Notes under the pieces: generated by a model | Seen by the model: the letters and a program-made list of their open reading frames with translations, nothing else | Database searches by the model: none | What the model was told of the DNA's origin: nothing | Assembly (NCBI RefSeq): GCF_037948395.1 | Contig: NZ_CP149940.1 | Location: forward strand, 558,001-622,000 | Direction: 5' to 3' | Source of the DNA: Serratia nevei | GTDB taxonomy: Bacteria; Pseudomonadota; Gammaproteobacteria; Enterobacterales; Enterobacteriaceae | Length of the DNA stretch: 64,000 nucleotides | Shown: positions 55,582 to 64,000 of the stretch, in pieces | How the letters are laid out: every line of letters starts with the position of its first letter | Position numbering within the stretch: the first letter of the stretch is position 1 | Translations under genes and position numbers: made by a program

Positions 55582-56904
55582 TTGTTCCTGGCTCAAGAAA
55601 TTATTCGTAAAAAACGCGACGGCCAGCCGTTAAGCGAAGCGGAAATCCGCTTTTTCATCAACGGCATTCGCGACAACGTGGTGTCGGAAGGGCAGATCGC
55701 CGCGCTGGCGATGACCATTTATTTCCATGACATGAGCATGCCGGAGCGCGTGGCGCTTACCATGGCGATGCGCGATTCCGGTACCGTGCTGGATTGGAAG
55801 AGTCTGGCGCTGAACGGCCCGATCGTCGACAAGCATTCGACCGGCGGCGTGGGCGACGTGACCTCGCTGATGCTCGGCCCGATGGTGGCGGCCTGCGGCG
55901 GCTATGTGCCGATGATCTCCGGCCGCGGCCTGGGGCATACCGGCGGCACGCTGGACAAGCTGGAAGCCATTCCGGGCTTCAATATTTTCCCGGACGATAA
56001 CGCCTTCCGCAAAATCATTCAGGACGTCGGCGTGGCGATCATCGGCCAGACCAGCTCGCTGGCGCCGGCGGACAAACGTTTCTATGCCACCCGCGACATT
56101 ACCGCTACCGTGGATTCGATTCCGCTGATCACCGCCTCCATTCTGGCCAAGAAGCTGGCGGAAGGGCTGGATGCGCTGGTGATGGACGTGAAGGTCGGCT
56201 CCGGTGCCTTTATGCCGACCTATGCGCTGTCGCAAGATTTGGCGCAGGCGATCGTCGGCGTGGCCAACGGCGCGGGCTGCAAGACCACCGCGCTGCTGAC
56301 CGACATGAACCAGGTGCTGGCCTCCAGCGCCGGCAACGCGGTGGAAGTGCGCGAAGCGGTGCGCTTCCTGACCGGCGAATACCGCAACCCGCGCCTGCTG
56401 GAAGTGACGCTGGCGCTGTGCGTGGAAATGCTGCTGTCCGGCGGCCTGGCGCAAGACGAGGCCGACGCGCGCGCCAAACTGCAGGCGGTGCTGGACAACG
56501 GCAAGGCGGCGGAGGTGTTTGGCCGCATGGTGGCGGCGCAGCAGGGGCCGATAGACTTCGTCGAACGCTACGATAGCTATCTGCCGGCGGCAACGCTGAG
56601 CAAGCCGGTGTATGCTGAAAAGCCGGGCATCATCAGCGCCATGGATACCCGCGCGCTGGGCATGGCGGTGGTTTCGCTGGGCGGCGGCCGTCGCCGGGCG
56701 AGCGACGCCATCGACTACAGCGTTGGGCTGACCGAAGTGGCGCGCCTGGGTGATAAAGTGGATGCCCAGCAGCCGTTGGCGATGATCCACGCCAACGATG
56801 AAGAGAGCTGGCAGCAGGCGGCCGATGCGGTGCGCAGCGCAATGACGCTGAGCGACAAGGCGCCGGAAGCGACGCCGGTGGTGTATAAGCGCATCACGGA
56901 ATAA
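55582..56904 (+). CDS. deoA: Thymidine phosphorylase
   Basis: A 440-residue enzyme converting thymidine and phosphate to thymine and deoxyribose 1-phosphate. It has [14 protein letters not shown] (phosphate-binding) and [20 protein letters not shown], the family signature. The start is a TTG at 55582 with AGGGGGA upstream, which gives [14 protein letters not shown] and the length of the E. coli protein. Confidence 0.97.
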   Translation: MFLAQEIIRKKRDGQPLSEAEIRFFINGIRDNVVSEGQIAALAMTIYFHDMSMPERVALTMAMRDSGTVLDWKSLALNGPIVDKHSTGGVGDVTSLMLGPMVAACGGYVPMISGRGLGHTGGTLDKLEAIPGFNIFPDDNAFRKIIQDVGVAIIGQTSSLAPADKRFYATRDITATVDSIPLITASILAKKLAEGLDALVMDVKVGSGAFMPTYALSQDLAQAIVGVANGAGCKTTALLTDMNQVLASSAGNAVEVREAVRFLTGEYRNPRLLEVTLALCVEMLLSGGLAQDEADARAKLQAVLDNGKAAEVFGRMVAAQQGPIDFVERYDSYLPAATLSKPVYAEKPGIISAMDTRALGMAVVSLGGGRRRASDAIDYSVGLTEVARLGDKVDAQQPLAMIHANDEESWQQAADAVRSAMTLSDKAPEATPVVYKRITE

Positions 56905-56918
56905 CCCAAGAATCAGGA

Positions 56919-56943
56919 ACGGCCGCGGCTTTTTCGCGGCCGT
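56919..56943 (+). other. Intra-operon hairpin between deoA and deoB
   Basis: ACGGCCGCG and CGCGGCCGT form a perfect 9-bp stem around GCTTTTT. The T-rich part is in the loop, not after the stem, so it is probably a processing or stability element and not a true terminator. Confidence 0.5.
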
Positions 56944-56974
56944 CCAAAGCGTGAGAACACGCAGGAGAGCACAG

Positions 56975-58198
56975 ATGAAACGCACATTTATTATGGTATT
57001 GGACTCCTTCGGCATCGGCGCCAGCGAAGACGCCGAACGTTTTGGCGACCAGGGTTCCGACACCCTGGGCCACATCGCCGAGGTTTGCGCGCGCGGTGAG
57101 GCCAACGTGGGCCGCCAGGGGCCGCTGACGCTGCCTAACCTGAGCCGTCTGGGCCTCGGTAAAGCGGCGGAAGAGTCCACCGGCAACTTCCCGCAGGGGC
57201 TGGACCGCAACGCCGACATCATCGGCGCTTACGCTTACGCCAGCGAGCTCTCTTCCGGTAAAGACACGCCGTCGGGCCACTGGGAAATCGCCGGTGTGCC
57301 GGTGCTGTTCGACTGGGGCTACTTCACGGACGAGCACAACAGCTTCCCGCAGGCACTGCTGGACAAGCTGGTCGAGCGCGCCAAGCTGCCGGGTTACCTG
57401 GGCAACTGTCACTCGTCCGGCACCGTGATCCTCGATCAGCTGGGCGAAGAGCACATGAAAACCGGCAAGCCGATTTTCTACACCTCCGCCGACTCGGTGT
57501 TCCAGATCGCCTGCCATGAAGAAACCTTCGGCCTGGATCGCCTGTATGAGCTGTGCGAAATCGCGCGTGAAGAGTTGACCGAAGGCGGCTACAACATCGG
57601 CCGCGTGATCGCGCGTCCGTTCGTCGGCGATAAGCCGGGCCACTTCCAGCGCACCGGCAACCGCCACGATCTGGCGGTAGAGCCGCCGGCGCCGACCGTG
57701 CTGAAAAAGCTGGTGGACGAGAAAGGTGGTGAAGTGGTGTCGATCGGTAAAATCGCCGACATCTACGCCAACGTCGGCATCACCAAGAAGGTGAAGGCGA
57801 CCGGCATCGACGCGCTGTTCGACGCGACCCTGATCGAAATGGAAAAGGCCGGCGACAACACCATCGTGTTCACCAACTTCGTGGACTTTGACTCCTCCTA
57901 TGGCCACCGCCGCGACGTGGCGGGCTACGCTGCCGCGCTGGAGCTGTTCGACCGCCGCCTGCCGGAGCTGCTGAAGCTGGTGAAAGACGAAGACATCATC
58001 ATCTTCACCGCCGACCACGGCTGCGACCCGACCTGGCCGGGCACCGACCACACCCGCGAACACATCCCGGTGCTGGTTTACGGCCCGAAAGTGAAGCCGG
58101 GCTCGCTGGGCCACCGCGAGACCTTTGCCGACATCGGCCAGACCGTCGCCAATTATTTTGGCCTGTCGCCGATGGATTACGGTAAGAGCATGTTCTAA
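56975..58198 (+). CDS. deoB: Phosphopentomutase
   Basis: A 407-residue metalloenzyme of the alkaline-phosphatase superfamily that interconverts (deoxy)ribose 1- and 5-phosphates. It has the N-terminal [13 protein letters not shown] with metal-binding Asp, the phosphorylated Thr in [10 protein letters not shown], and [20 protein letters not shown] at the C-terminus. The ATG at 56975 has CAGGAGAG upstream. Confidence 0.97.
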   Translation: MKRTFIMVLDSFGIGASEDAERFGDQGSDTLGHIAEVCARGEANVGRQGPLTLPNLSRLGLGKAAEESTGNFPQGLDRNADIIGAYAYASELSSGKDTPSGHWEIAGVPVLFDWGYFTDEHNSFPQALLDKLVERAKLPGYLGNCHSSGTVILDQLGEEHMKTGKPIFYTSADSVFQIACHEETFGLDRLYELCEIAREELTEGGYNIGRVIARPFVGDKPGHFQRTGNRHDLAVEPPAPTVLKKLVDEKGGEVVSIGKIADIYANVGITKKVKATGIDALFDATLIEMEKAGDNTIVFTNFVDFDSSYGHRRDVAGYAAALELFDRRLPELLKLVKDEDIIIFTADHGCDPTWPGTDHTREHIPVLVYGPKVKPGSLGHRETFADIGQTVANYFGLSPMDYGKSMF

Positions 58199-58204
58199 GC
58201 CCTG

Positions 58205-58317
58205 TCTTTCAAGCCGCAGCGTTGTTAGCTTCACGCGTGAACCCCAGTCACTTACTCAAGTAAGCTCCTGGGGATTCACCCGCTAGCTGCCTGGCTGCAA
58301 CTCGACATTCAAGGCTT
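58205..58317. repeat. Intergenic enterobacterial repeat, copy 2
   Basis: The element lies between deoB and deoD. Its core 58246-58271 (AGTCACTTACTCAAG, then TAAGCTCCTGG) matches copy 1 at 23 of 26 positions. It starts CTTTCAAGCCGCAGCGTTG and ends with CTGCAACTC...TTCAAGG-type bases, only partly complementary. The gap to deoD ends in an AT-rich stretch with the deoD ribosome-binding site (AAAGGAAG). Confidence 0.65.
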
Positions 58318-58364
58318 AGATGTTTGACGTTTTTATTAAATAAGATTTCTAAAGGAAGAAAATT

Positions 58365-59096
58365 ATGGCTACGCCGCACATTAATGCTGAGATGGGTGAT
58401 TTCGCTGACGTAGTACTGATGCCGGGCGATCCGCTGCGTGCAAAATACATCGCCGAAACCTTCCTGGAAGGCGCAGTGGAAGTGAACAACGTGCGCGGCA
58501 TGTTGGGCTTCACCGGCACCTACAAAGGCCGCCGCATCTCCGTAATGGGCCACGGCATGGGCATCCCGTCCTGCTCCATCTATGCGCGTGAGCTGATCGC
58601 CGAATTCGGCGTGAAGAAGATCATTCGCGTGGGCTCCTGCGGCGCGGTGCGTGACGATATCAAACTGCGTGACGTGGTGATCGGCATGGGCGCGTGCACC
58701 GACTCCAAGGTGAACCGTCTGCGCTTCAAGGACAACGACTACGCGGCGATCGCCGACTTCGACATGGTGCGCAACGCGGTCGACGCGGCGGCGGCGCAGG
58801 GCATCCCGGCGCGCGTGGGCAACATCTTCTCCGCCGATCTGTTCTACACGCCGGATCCGGACATGTTCCAGGTGATGAAGAAGTACGGCATCCTGGGCGT
58901 GGAAATGGAAGCGGCCGGCATCTACGGCGTGGCGGCGGAGCTGTACGAAGAGTTCGGCTGCAAGGCGCTGACCATCTGCACCGTGTCCGACCACATCCTG
59001 CGTCACGAAGCGACCACGGCGGCGGAACGCCAGACCACCTTTAACGAAATGATCGTTATCGCGCTGGAATCCGTGCTGCTGGGCGACAAAGCGTAA
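58365..59096 (+). CDS. deoD: Purine nucleoside phosphorylase, DeoD type
   Basis: A 243-residue hexameric purine nucleoside phosphorylase. It has the GHGMGIPS phosphate site, [15 protein letters not shown] and VSDH (the catalytic Asp is in the VSDHI segment). It is a few residues longer than E. coli DeoD because of a short insert near [10 protein letters not shown]. It ends the deo operon; a repeat separates it from deoB and a terminator hairpin follows. Confidence 0.97.
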   Translation: MATPHINAEMGDFADVVLMPGDPLRAKYIAETFLEGAVEVNNVRGMLGFTGTYKGRRISVMGHGMGIPSCSIYARELIAEFGVKKIIRVGSCGAVRDDIKLRDVVIGMGACTDSKVNRLRFKDNDYAAIADFDMVRNAVDAAAAQGIPARVGNIFSADLFYTPDPDMFQVMKKYGILGVEMEAAGIYGVAAELYEEFGCKALTICTVSDHILRHEATTAAERQTTFNEMIVIALESVLLGDKA

Positions 59097-59102
59097 TACC
59101 CC

Positions 59103-59127
59103 GGCGGGCGTCATCATGGCGCCCGCC
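59103..59127 (+). terminator. deo operon terminator
   Basis: GGCGGGCG and CGCCCGCC form an 8-bp stem with a 9-base loop, 6 bp after deoD, followed by CGTCAATCTATTC. The remaining stretch to the ytjB stop (59128-59265) holds nothing recognisable. Confidence 0.6.
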
Positions 59128-59265
59128 CGTCAATCTATTCATTCCGCTTGGCCAGTTTTGGCTAACGCTTTACCTTTCAATTGGTTGTGGATCCCGTTGT
59201 TACGGACAATCTATTCACCGAAAGGACAAGAAAACGGCACGAGCGCATTCAGCGCCCAGCCTGAG

Positions 59266-59949
59266 TTACCCCTGCTTCGGCGCTTCCTGTTTTTTCTCCG
59301 GCGCATCCTCTTCGTCGTCTTCCACCGTATTGCCTTCTGCCAACGGCGTGTTGGCGGTCAACAGGTACGGCGACTGCTGCCAGCGGCTGCGGCGGTGTTG
59401 CAGCAGGGTGCGCGCCAGAATGATGCCGATCGCCAGCGCCAGCAGGATCATCAGGCGCAGCAGGTTGGTGGTGTTGTCCACCTGCTTGGATTCGGTCGCC
59501 AACACGTGGGTGTCGAGGGTGATGCGGATAAAGCCGATCGGGCCGTCTTTGCCCTGAATGGATTCGACCAACTGGTGGTTGAAGTAGCTGCCGGCGCGTT
59601 TGCCGTCGAGCGACAGGCGATCGCGTATACTTATCTGTTCCCCGGCGTGGGAGACCAGCGTGCCGTCCAGCTGATACACGCTGACGTCGAGAATGCGGCT
59701 GTGATCGGTGAGCTGCTTGAGGATGGCGTCGATGCGCGGGGTGTTGCCGTCGTCGTCCAGCAGCGGCGCCAGGCTGTAGGCGACCTGTTTGGTCAGCGTC
59801 TGCGCCAGTTCTTCAACCTGCTCGGATCGCGCCATTTGGTGACTCAGGCTAAAATAAGAGGCGCCCTGCATCAGCAGCACCAGCAAAGCCAGGCAAATCA
59901 GGATAATAGCGGTGCGGTGCAGGCGAAATTTCAGTTTAGCGCGAGCCAT
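59266..59949 (-). CDS. ytjB: YtjB (Smp/AhpA family) membrane protein
   Basis: A 227-residue inner-membrane protein with one helix near the N-terminus (RTAIILICLALLVLLMQGASYF), a periplasmic domain of about 120 residues and a second helix (LLRLMILLALAIGIILARTLL). A charged cytoplasmic tail rich in Glu and Lys ends it. This is the Smp protein conserved beside serB in enterics. It is divergent from serB. The function is not well defined. Confidence 0.9.
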   Translation of the reverse strand: MARAKLKFRLHRTAIILICLALLVLLMQGASYFSLSHQMARSEQVEELAQTLTKQVAYSLAPLLDDDGNTPRIDAILKQLTDHSRILDVSVYQLDGTLVSHAGEQISIRDRLSLDGKRAGSYFNHQLVESIQGKDGPIGFIRITLDTHVLATESKQVDNTTNLLRLMILLALAIGIILARTLLQHRRSRWQQSPYLLTANTPLAEGNTVEDDEEDAPEKKQEAPKQG

Positions 59950-60059
59950 GCAGGTTCCTTGGGCATCGGGGACACTTTATGTTGCCAGAACCGCTGGCGA
60001 TAGGATAGCTTGATGCGTCGTTTTATCATGCAGCGTTTTTGTCCATTCAGGAGTCAATG

Positions 60060-61037
60060 ATGTCAAACAGTCTGACCTATTGCGATCTTCCGGCGGAGAT
60101 CTCTCAATGGCCGGGTCTTCCCCTTTCGCTCAGCGGCGACGAAGTGATGCCGCTGGACTACCGGGCGGGCAATACCGGGTGGCTGTTATACGGCAGAAAG
60201 CTGGACAAGGCGCGCATTACGCAATTCCAACGTAAGCTCGGCGCGGCGATGGTGATCGTCACCGCCTGGGGCGTGGACGACTATCAGGTGGTGCGGTTGG
60301 CGGGCACGTTGACGCCGCGCGCCAAGCTGTTGGCGGCGGAGAGCGGGCTGGACGTGGCGCCGCTCGGCAAGATCCCACACCTGCGCACGCCGGGGCTGCT
60401 GGTGATGGACATGGATTCGACGGCGATCGAGATCGAGTGCATCGACGAGATCGCCAAGCTGGCGGGCGTCGGCGAGCAGGTGGCGGAAGTCACCGAGCGC
60501 GCGATGCGCGGCGAGCTGGACTTTACCGCCAGCCTGCGCCAGCGCGTCGGCACGCTGAAAGGGGCCGACGCCAACATCCTCAAGCAGGTGCGCGACGAGC
60601 TGCCGCTGATGCCGGGGCTGACCAGCCTGGTGGGCAAGCTGCAGGCGATGGGCTGGCATGTGGCGATCGCCTCCGGCGGCTTCACCTACTATGCCGAATA
60701 CCTGCGCAACCGGCTGCGGCTGGTGGCGGCAGCGGCCAATGAGCTGGAGATCCGCGACGGCAAGCTGACCGGCGAAGTGCTGGGGCCGGTGGTGGACGCA
60801 CAGTTCAAAGCCGACACGCTGCTGCGGCTGGCGGAGAAGCTTGAGATCCCGCTGGCGCAGACCGTGGCCATCGGCGACGGCGCCAACGATTTGAAAATGA
60901 TGCAGGCGGCGGGGTTGGGCATCGCCTACCACGCCAAACCGAAAGTGTATGAAAAAGCGCAGGTGGCGATCCGGCATGCGGATCTGATGGGCGTGCTGTG
61001 TATTCTCACCGGCAGCCTGAAACACGAAGTGCGATAA
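60060..61037 (+). CDS. serB: Phosphoserine phosphatase
   Basis: A 325-residue HAD-superfamily phosphatase, last step of serine synthesis. The nucleophile Asp117 and acid/base Asp119 are in VMDMDST. The N-terminal third is the regulatory domain of enteric SerB. Later motifs are IASGGFTYYAEYL (Ser) and AIGDGANDLKMM (Asp). The ATG at 60060 has AGGAG at the best spacing; ATG 60057 is one codon earlier. radA follows 19 bp later. Confidence 0.96.
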   Translation: MSNSLTYCDLPAEISQWPGLPLSLSGDEVMPLDYRAGNTGWLLYGRKLDKARITQFQRKLGAAMVIVTAWGVDDYQVVRLAGTLTPRAKLLAAESGLDVAPLGKIPHLRTPGLLVMDMDSTAIEIECIDEIAKLAGVGEQVAEVTERAMRGELDFTASLRQRVGTLKGADANILKQVRDELPLMPGLTSLVGKLQAMGWHVAIASGGFTYYAEYLRNRLRLVAAAANELEIRDGKLTGEVLGPVVDAQFKADTLLRLAEKLEIPLAQTVAIGDGANDLKMMQAAGLGIAYHAKPKVYEKAQVAIRHADLMGVLCILTGSLKHEVR

Positions 61038-61056
61038 CGAAAGATTGAGGTAAGAC

Positions 61057-62442
61057 GTGGCAAAAGCGGCAAAACGGGCATTTGTGTGCAATGAGTGCGG
61101 GGCGGACTATCCGCGTTGGCAGGGGCAGTGCAGCGCCTGTCATGCCTGGAACACCATCACGGAAGTGCGTTTGGCCGCGTCGCCCGCAGCGGCGCGCAAC
61201 GATCGCCTCAGCGGTTATGCCGGCGACGCCGGCGTCAGCAAGGTACAGAAGCTGTCGGAAATCAGCCTTGAGGCTCTGCCGCGCTTCACCACCGGCTTTC
61301 TCGAGTTCGACCGCGTGCTGGGCGGCGGCGTGGTGCCCGGCAGCGCCATTCTGATCGGCGGCAACCCCGGCGCCGGCAAGAGCACCCTGTTGCTGCAGGT
61401 GCTGTGCAAACTGTCCGAACAGATGAAAACCCTGTACGTCACCGGCGAGGAGTCGCTGCAGCAGGTGGCGATGCGCGCTCACCGTCTGGGGCTGCCGACC
61501 GGCGGCCTGAACATGCTGTCGGAAACCAGCATCGAGCAGATCTGCCTGATCGCCGAGCAGGAGCAGCCGAAGCTGATGGTGATCGACTCGATCCAGGTGA
61601 TGCACATGGCGGACATTCAGTCTTCGCCGGGCAGCGTGGCGCAGGTGCGGGAAACCGCCGCCTATCTGACGCGCTTCGCCAAGACGCGCGGCGTGGCGAT
61701 CGTCATGGTCGGCCACGTCACCAAAGACGGCTCGCTGGCCGGGCCGAAAGTGCTGGAACACTGTATCGACTGTTCGGTGCTGCTGGATGGCGACGCCGAT
61801 TCCCGCTTCCGCACTCTGCGCAGCCACAAGAACCGCTTCGGCGCGGTCAACGAGCTGGGCGTGTTTGCCATGACCGAACAGGGGCTGCGCGAAGTCAGCA
61901 ACCCTTCGGCGATCTTCCTCAGCCGCGGCGACGAAGTCACCTCCGGTAGCTCGGTGATGGTGGTGTGGGAAGGTACCCGGCCGCTGCTGGTGGAGATCCA
62001 GGCGCTGGTGGATCACTCGATGATGTCCAACCCGCGCCGCGTGGCGGTGGGCCTGGAGCAGAACCGGTTGGCGATCCTGCTGGCGGTGCTGCACCGGCAC
62101 GGCGGGCTGCAGATGTCGGATCAGGACGTGTTCGTCAACGTGGTCGGCGGGGTAAAGGTCAGCGAGACCAGCGCCGATCTGGCGCTGCTGATGTCGCTGG
62201 TTTCGAGCCTGCGCGATCGGCCGCTGCCGAACGATCTGGTGGTGTTCGGCGAAGTGGGGTTGGCGGGGGAGATCCGCCCGGTGCCGAGCGGCCAGGAGCG
62301 CATCTCCGAAGCGGCCAAGCACGGCTTCAAGCGCGCCATCGTGCCGCACGGCAACATGCCGAAGAAGCCGCCGGCCAACATGCAGGTGTTCGGGGTCAAG
62401 AAGCTGGCGGACGCGCTGGACGTGCTGGAAGAGTTTTATTAA
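61057..62442 (+). CDS. radA: DNA repair protein RadA
   Basis: A 461-residue RecA-like recombination ATPase. An N-terminal C4 zinc finger (Cys11, Cys14, Cys25, Cys28) is followed by the Walker A loop GGNPGAGKST, the KNRFG motif (HKNRFGAVNE) and a C-terminal Lon-protease-like domain. It processes recombination intermediates by branch migration. The start is a GTG with GAGGTAAGA upstream. Confidence 0.97.
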   Translation: MAKAAKRAFVCNECGADYPRWQGQCSACHAWNTITEVRLAASPAAARNDRLSGYAGDAGVSKVQKLSEISLEALPRFTTGFLEFDRVLGGGVVPGSAILIGGNPGAGKSTLLLQVLCKLSEQMKTLYVTGEESLQQVAMRAHRLGLPTGGLNMLSETSIEQICLIAEQEQPKLMVIDSIQVMHMADIQSSPGSVAQVRETAAYLTRFAKTRGVAIVMVGHVTKDGSLAGPKVLEHCIDCSVLLDGDADSRFRTLRSHKNRFGAVNELGVFAMTEQGLREVSNPSAIFLSRGDEVTSGSSVMVVWEGTRPLLVEIQALVDHSMMSNPRRVAVGLEQNRLAILLAVLHRHGGLQMSDQDVFVNVVGGVKVSETSADLALLMSLVSSLRDRPLPNDLVVFGEVGLAGEIRPVPSGQERISEAAKHGFKRAIVPHGNMPKKPPANMQVFGVKKLADALDVLEEFY

Positions 62443-62473
62443 TGTCGCCGACGGCGAGAAAGATATGCTATTT

Positions 62474-62491
62474 TGTTTAGCATACTAAACG
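62474..62491. promoter_or_regulatory. NadR box upstream of nadR
   Basis: TGTTTAGCATACTAAACG matches the NadR operator TGTTTA-N6-TAAACA in 11 of 12 specified bases. It lies in the 58-bp radA-nadR gap and abuts the nadR ribosome-binding site (GGAGG at 62491-62495), so the regulator probably controls its own gene. Confidence 0.75.
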
Positions 62492-62500
62492 GAGGTGGCC

Positions 62501-63772
62501 ATGCCGCAATTTGATTACCTGAAGACGTCCATTAAGCAAAAGGGCTGTACTTTGCAGCAGGTGGCGGATGCCAGCGGCATGACCAAAGGCTATCTCAGCC
62601 AGCTGTTGAACGACAAGATCAAAAGCCCGAGCGCGCAAAAGCTCGAGGCGCTGCACCGTTTTCTCGGGCTGGAGTTCCCGCGTAAAGAGGTTAAAGTCGG
62701 CGTGGTGTTTGGTAAATTTTACCCGCTGCACACCGGCCACATCTACCTGATCCAGCGCGCCTGCAGCCAGGTGGACGAGCTGCACGTTATCTTGTGCCAT
62801 GACGAGCCGCGCGATCGCGAGCTGTTCGAGAACAGTTCGATGTCGCAACAGCCGACGGTCAGCGATCGCCTGCGCTGGCTGCTGCAGACCTTCAAGTACC
62901 AGAAAAACATCCATATCCACTCGTTCGACGAACAGGGCATCGAACCCTATCCGCACGGCTGGAACGTGTGGAGCGACGGCATGAAGGCCTTTATGGAACA
63001 GAAGGGCATCGTGCCGAGCTTCATCTATTCCAGCGAAGCGCAGGATGCGCCGCGCTACCGCGAGCATCTGGGCATCGAAACCATTTTGGTCGACCCCGAG
63101 CGTTCGTTCATGAACATCAGCGGCAATCAGATCCGCCAAGATCCGTTCCGCTATTGGGACTACATCCCGACCGAGGTGAAGCCGTTCTTCGTGCGCACCG
63201 TAGCGATCCTCGGCGGCGAATCGAGCGGCAAGTCGACGTTGGTCAACAAGTTGGCCAACATCTTCAACACCACCAGTGCCTGGGAATATGGCCGCGATTA
63301 CGTGTTTTCGCACCTGGGCGGCGACGAGATGGCGCTGCAGTATTCCGACTACGACAAAATTGCCCTCGGGCAGGCGCAATACGTGGATTTCGCGGTCAAG
63401 TACGCCAACAAGGTGGCGTTTATCGATACCGATTTCGTGACTACGCAGGCATTTTGCAAAAAGTACGAAGGGCGTGAACACCCCTTCGTGCAGGCGCTGA
63501 TCGACGAATACCGTTTCGATCTGGTGATCCTGCTGGAAAACAACACGCCGTGGGTGGCGGACGGCCTGCGCAGCCTCGGCAGCACCGCCGATCGCCTGGC
63601 GTTCCAGCGCCTGCTGGAGGAGATGCTGCGCGCCAACAACATCGAGTACGTGCACGTTGAGTCCAGCGATTACGAAGAGCGTTTCCTGCGCTGCGTCGAG
63701 CTGGTGCAACAGCTGCTGGCGGCGGACGCCGGCCGGTTGAGCGCGCCCGCCCATCGTCACGCGGCAGGCTGA
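62501..63772 (+). CDS. nadR: NadR: NMN adenylyltransferase / ribosylnicotinamide kinase / repressor
   Basis: A 423-residue trifunctional protein. Residues 1-60 are a Cro-type helix-turn-helix (TLQQVADASGMTKGYLSQLL). Residues about 65-225 are the adenylyltransferase with GKFYPLHTGH and ISGNQIR. Residues about 230-410 are the ribosylnicotinamide kinase with the P-loop GGESSGKST. It senses NAD, represses NAD genes and salvages nicotinamide riboside. ATG 62501 is used; a GTG two codons earlier overlaps the ribosome-binding site. Confidence 0.96.
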   Translation: MPQFDYLKTSIKQKGCTLQQVADASGMTKGYLSQLLNDKIKSPSAQKLEALHRFLGLEFPRKEVKVGVVFGKFYPLHTGHIYLIQRACSQVDELHVILCHDEPRDRELFENSSMSQQPTVSDRLRWLLQTFKYQKNIHIHSFDEQGIEPYPHGWNVWSDGMKAFMEQKGIVPSFIYSSEAQDAPRYREHLGIETILVDPERSFMNISGNQIRQDPFRYWDYIPTEVKPFFVRTVAILGGESSGKSTLVNKLANIFNTTSAWEYGRDYVFSHLGGDEMALQYSDYDKIALGQAQYVDFAVKYANKVAFIDTDFVTTQAFCKKYEGREHPFVQALIDEYRFDLVILLENNTPWVADGLRSLGSTADRLAFQRLLEEMLRANNIEYVHVESSDYEERFLRCVELVQQLLAADAGRLSAPAHRHAAG

Positions 63773-63905
63773 GTAAAATTAGCGTAATGTGCGATCGATG
63801 CGGCAGAAACGCCACCCAGGCGCACATTTAACGGCTTGTTTAAACATGGTTCATTCGACAGCGACTAAGTTAAGATTTTCTTTACAATAACGCTTAGAAG
63901 AAGAC

Positions 63906-64000
63906 ATGTCTTATCGCTTACTCGCTCTCTGGTTGGTCTGCTATGCCGCAGCCTGGACGCTGCTGACTGTTCATCTCGATCCTACCCTGCCTTACGACGC
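63906..64000 (+). CDS. Unidentified membrane protein, N-terminal fragment
   Basis: An ATG with AGAAGAAG upstream opens a frame running to the window edge, starting MSYRLLALWLVCYAAAWTLL and continuing TVHLDPTLPYDA. The first 20 residues form one hydrophobic helix, a signal anchor. The LDPTLPYDA that follows recalls lipid-linked glycosyltransferases of the ArnT type, but 31 residues are too few to decide. The 133-bp gap from nadR contains a TTTACAATAACG promoter-like stretch. Confidence 0.5.
   Translation, partial: MSYRLLALWLVCYAAAWTLLTVHLDPTLPYD

Overview
The window looks like chromosome of a high-GC enteric bacterium, most likely Serratia (S. marcescens group). The right third keeps the Enterobacterales gene order known from E. 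coli (yjjZ, three tRNA-Leu genes, rsmC, holD-rimI, prfC, osmY, ytjA, yjjU-yjjV, deoCABD, ytjB, serB, radA, nadR). The left two thirds hold accessory catabolic clusters typical of Serratia and Klebsiella. The genus is inferred from content and composition, not from a search.

Layout. 1-3.2 kb: the end of a LysR regulator, then an AT-richer island with an AbiE-type toxin-antitoxin pair facing a PPP-family phosphatase across a symmetric four-site operator. 3.2-19.1 kb: an amine/sulfate-ester cluster with an Fe-dependent alcohol dehydrogenase, two LuxR-type regulators, a PuuB-like FAD oxidoreductase with a cupin, an acetylpolyamine-amidohydrolase-like deacetylase with an MFS carrier, the Ser-type arylsulfatase AtsA with its radical-SAM maturase AtsB, and an operon of APC permease, unknown protein, SDR, MoaF and SDR. 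Three related palindromes at fixed spacing from -10 boxes suggest one LuxR-type activator controls three transcription units here. This resembles the Klebsiella monoamine regulon.

19.2-30.6 kb: a complete 4-hydroxyphenylacetate operon (hpaR / hpaG1-G2-E-D-F-H-I-X-A / hpaBC). Its hpaD encodes a vicinal-oxygen-chelate dioxygenase instead of the unrelated LigB-type enzyme of E. coli. 30.6-31.8 kb: ampH. 31.9-39.1 kb: a GntR regulator and a full non-phosphorylative L-fucose pathway ending in pyruvate and L-lactate. 39.1-45.5 kb: an MFS/LysR pair, a diguanylate cyclase, a Fur-box-preceded yjjZ, three tRNA-Leu(CAG) genes and a LysR/aldo-keto reductase pair.

45.5-64 kb: core genes for 16S rRNA methylation, DNA polymerase III psi, ribosomal protein acetylation, release factor 3, envelope stress (osmY, ytjA, csbD-like), nucleoside uptake and salvage (CNT transporter plus deo operon with CRP-type promoters), serine synthesis, recombination and NAD metabolism. 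The main surprise is a perfect sigma-54 consensus promoter in front of osmY, with a possible 16-codon gene and a strong intrinsic terminator just upstream of it.
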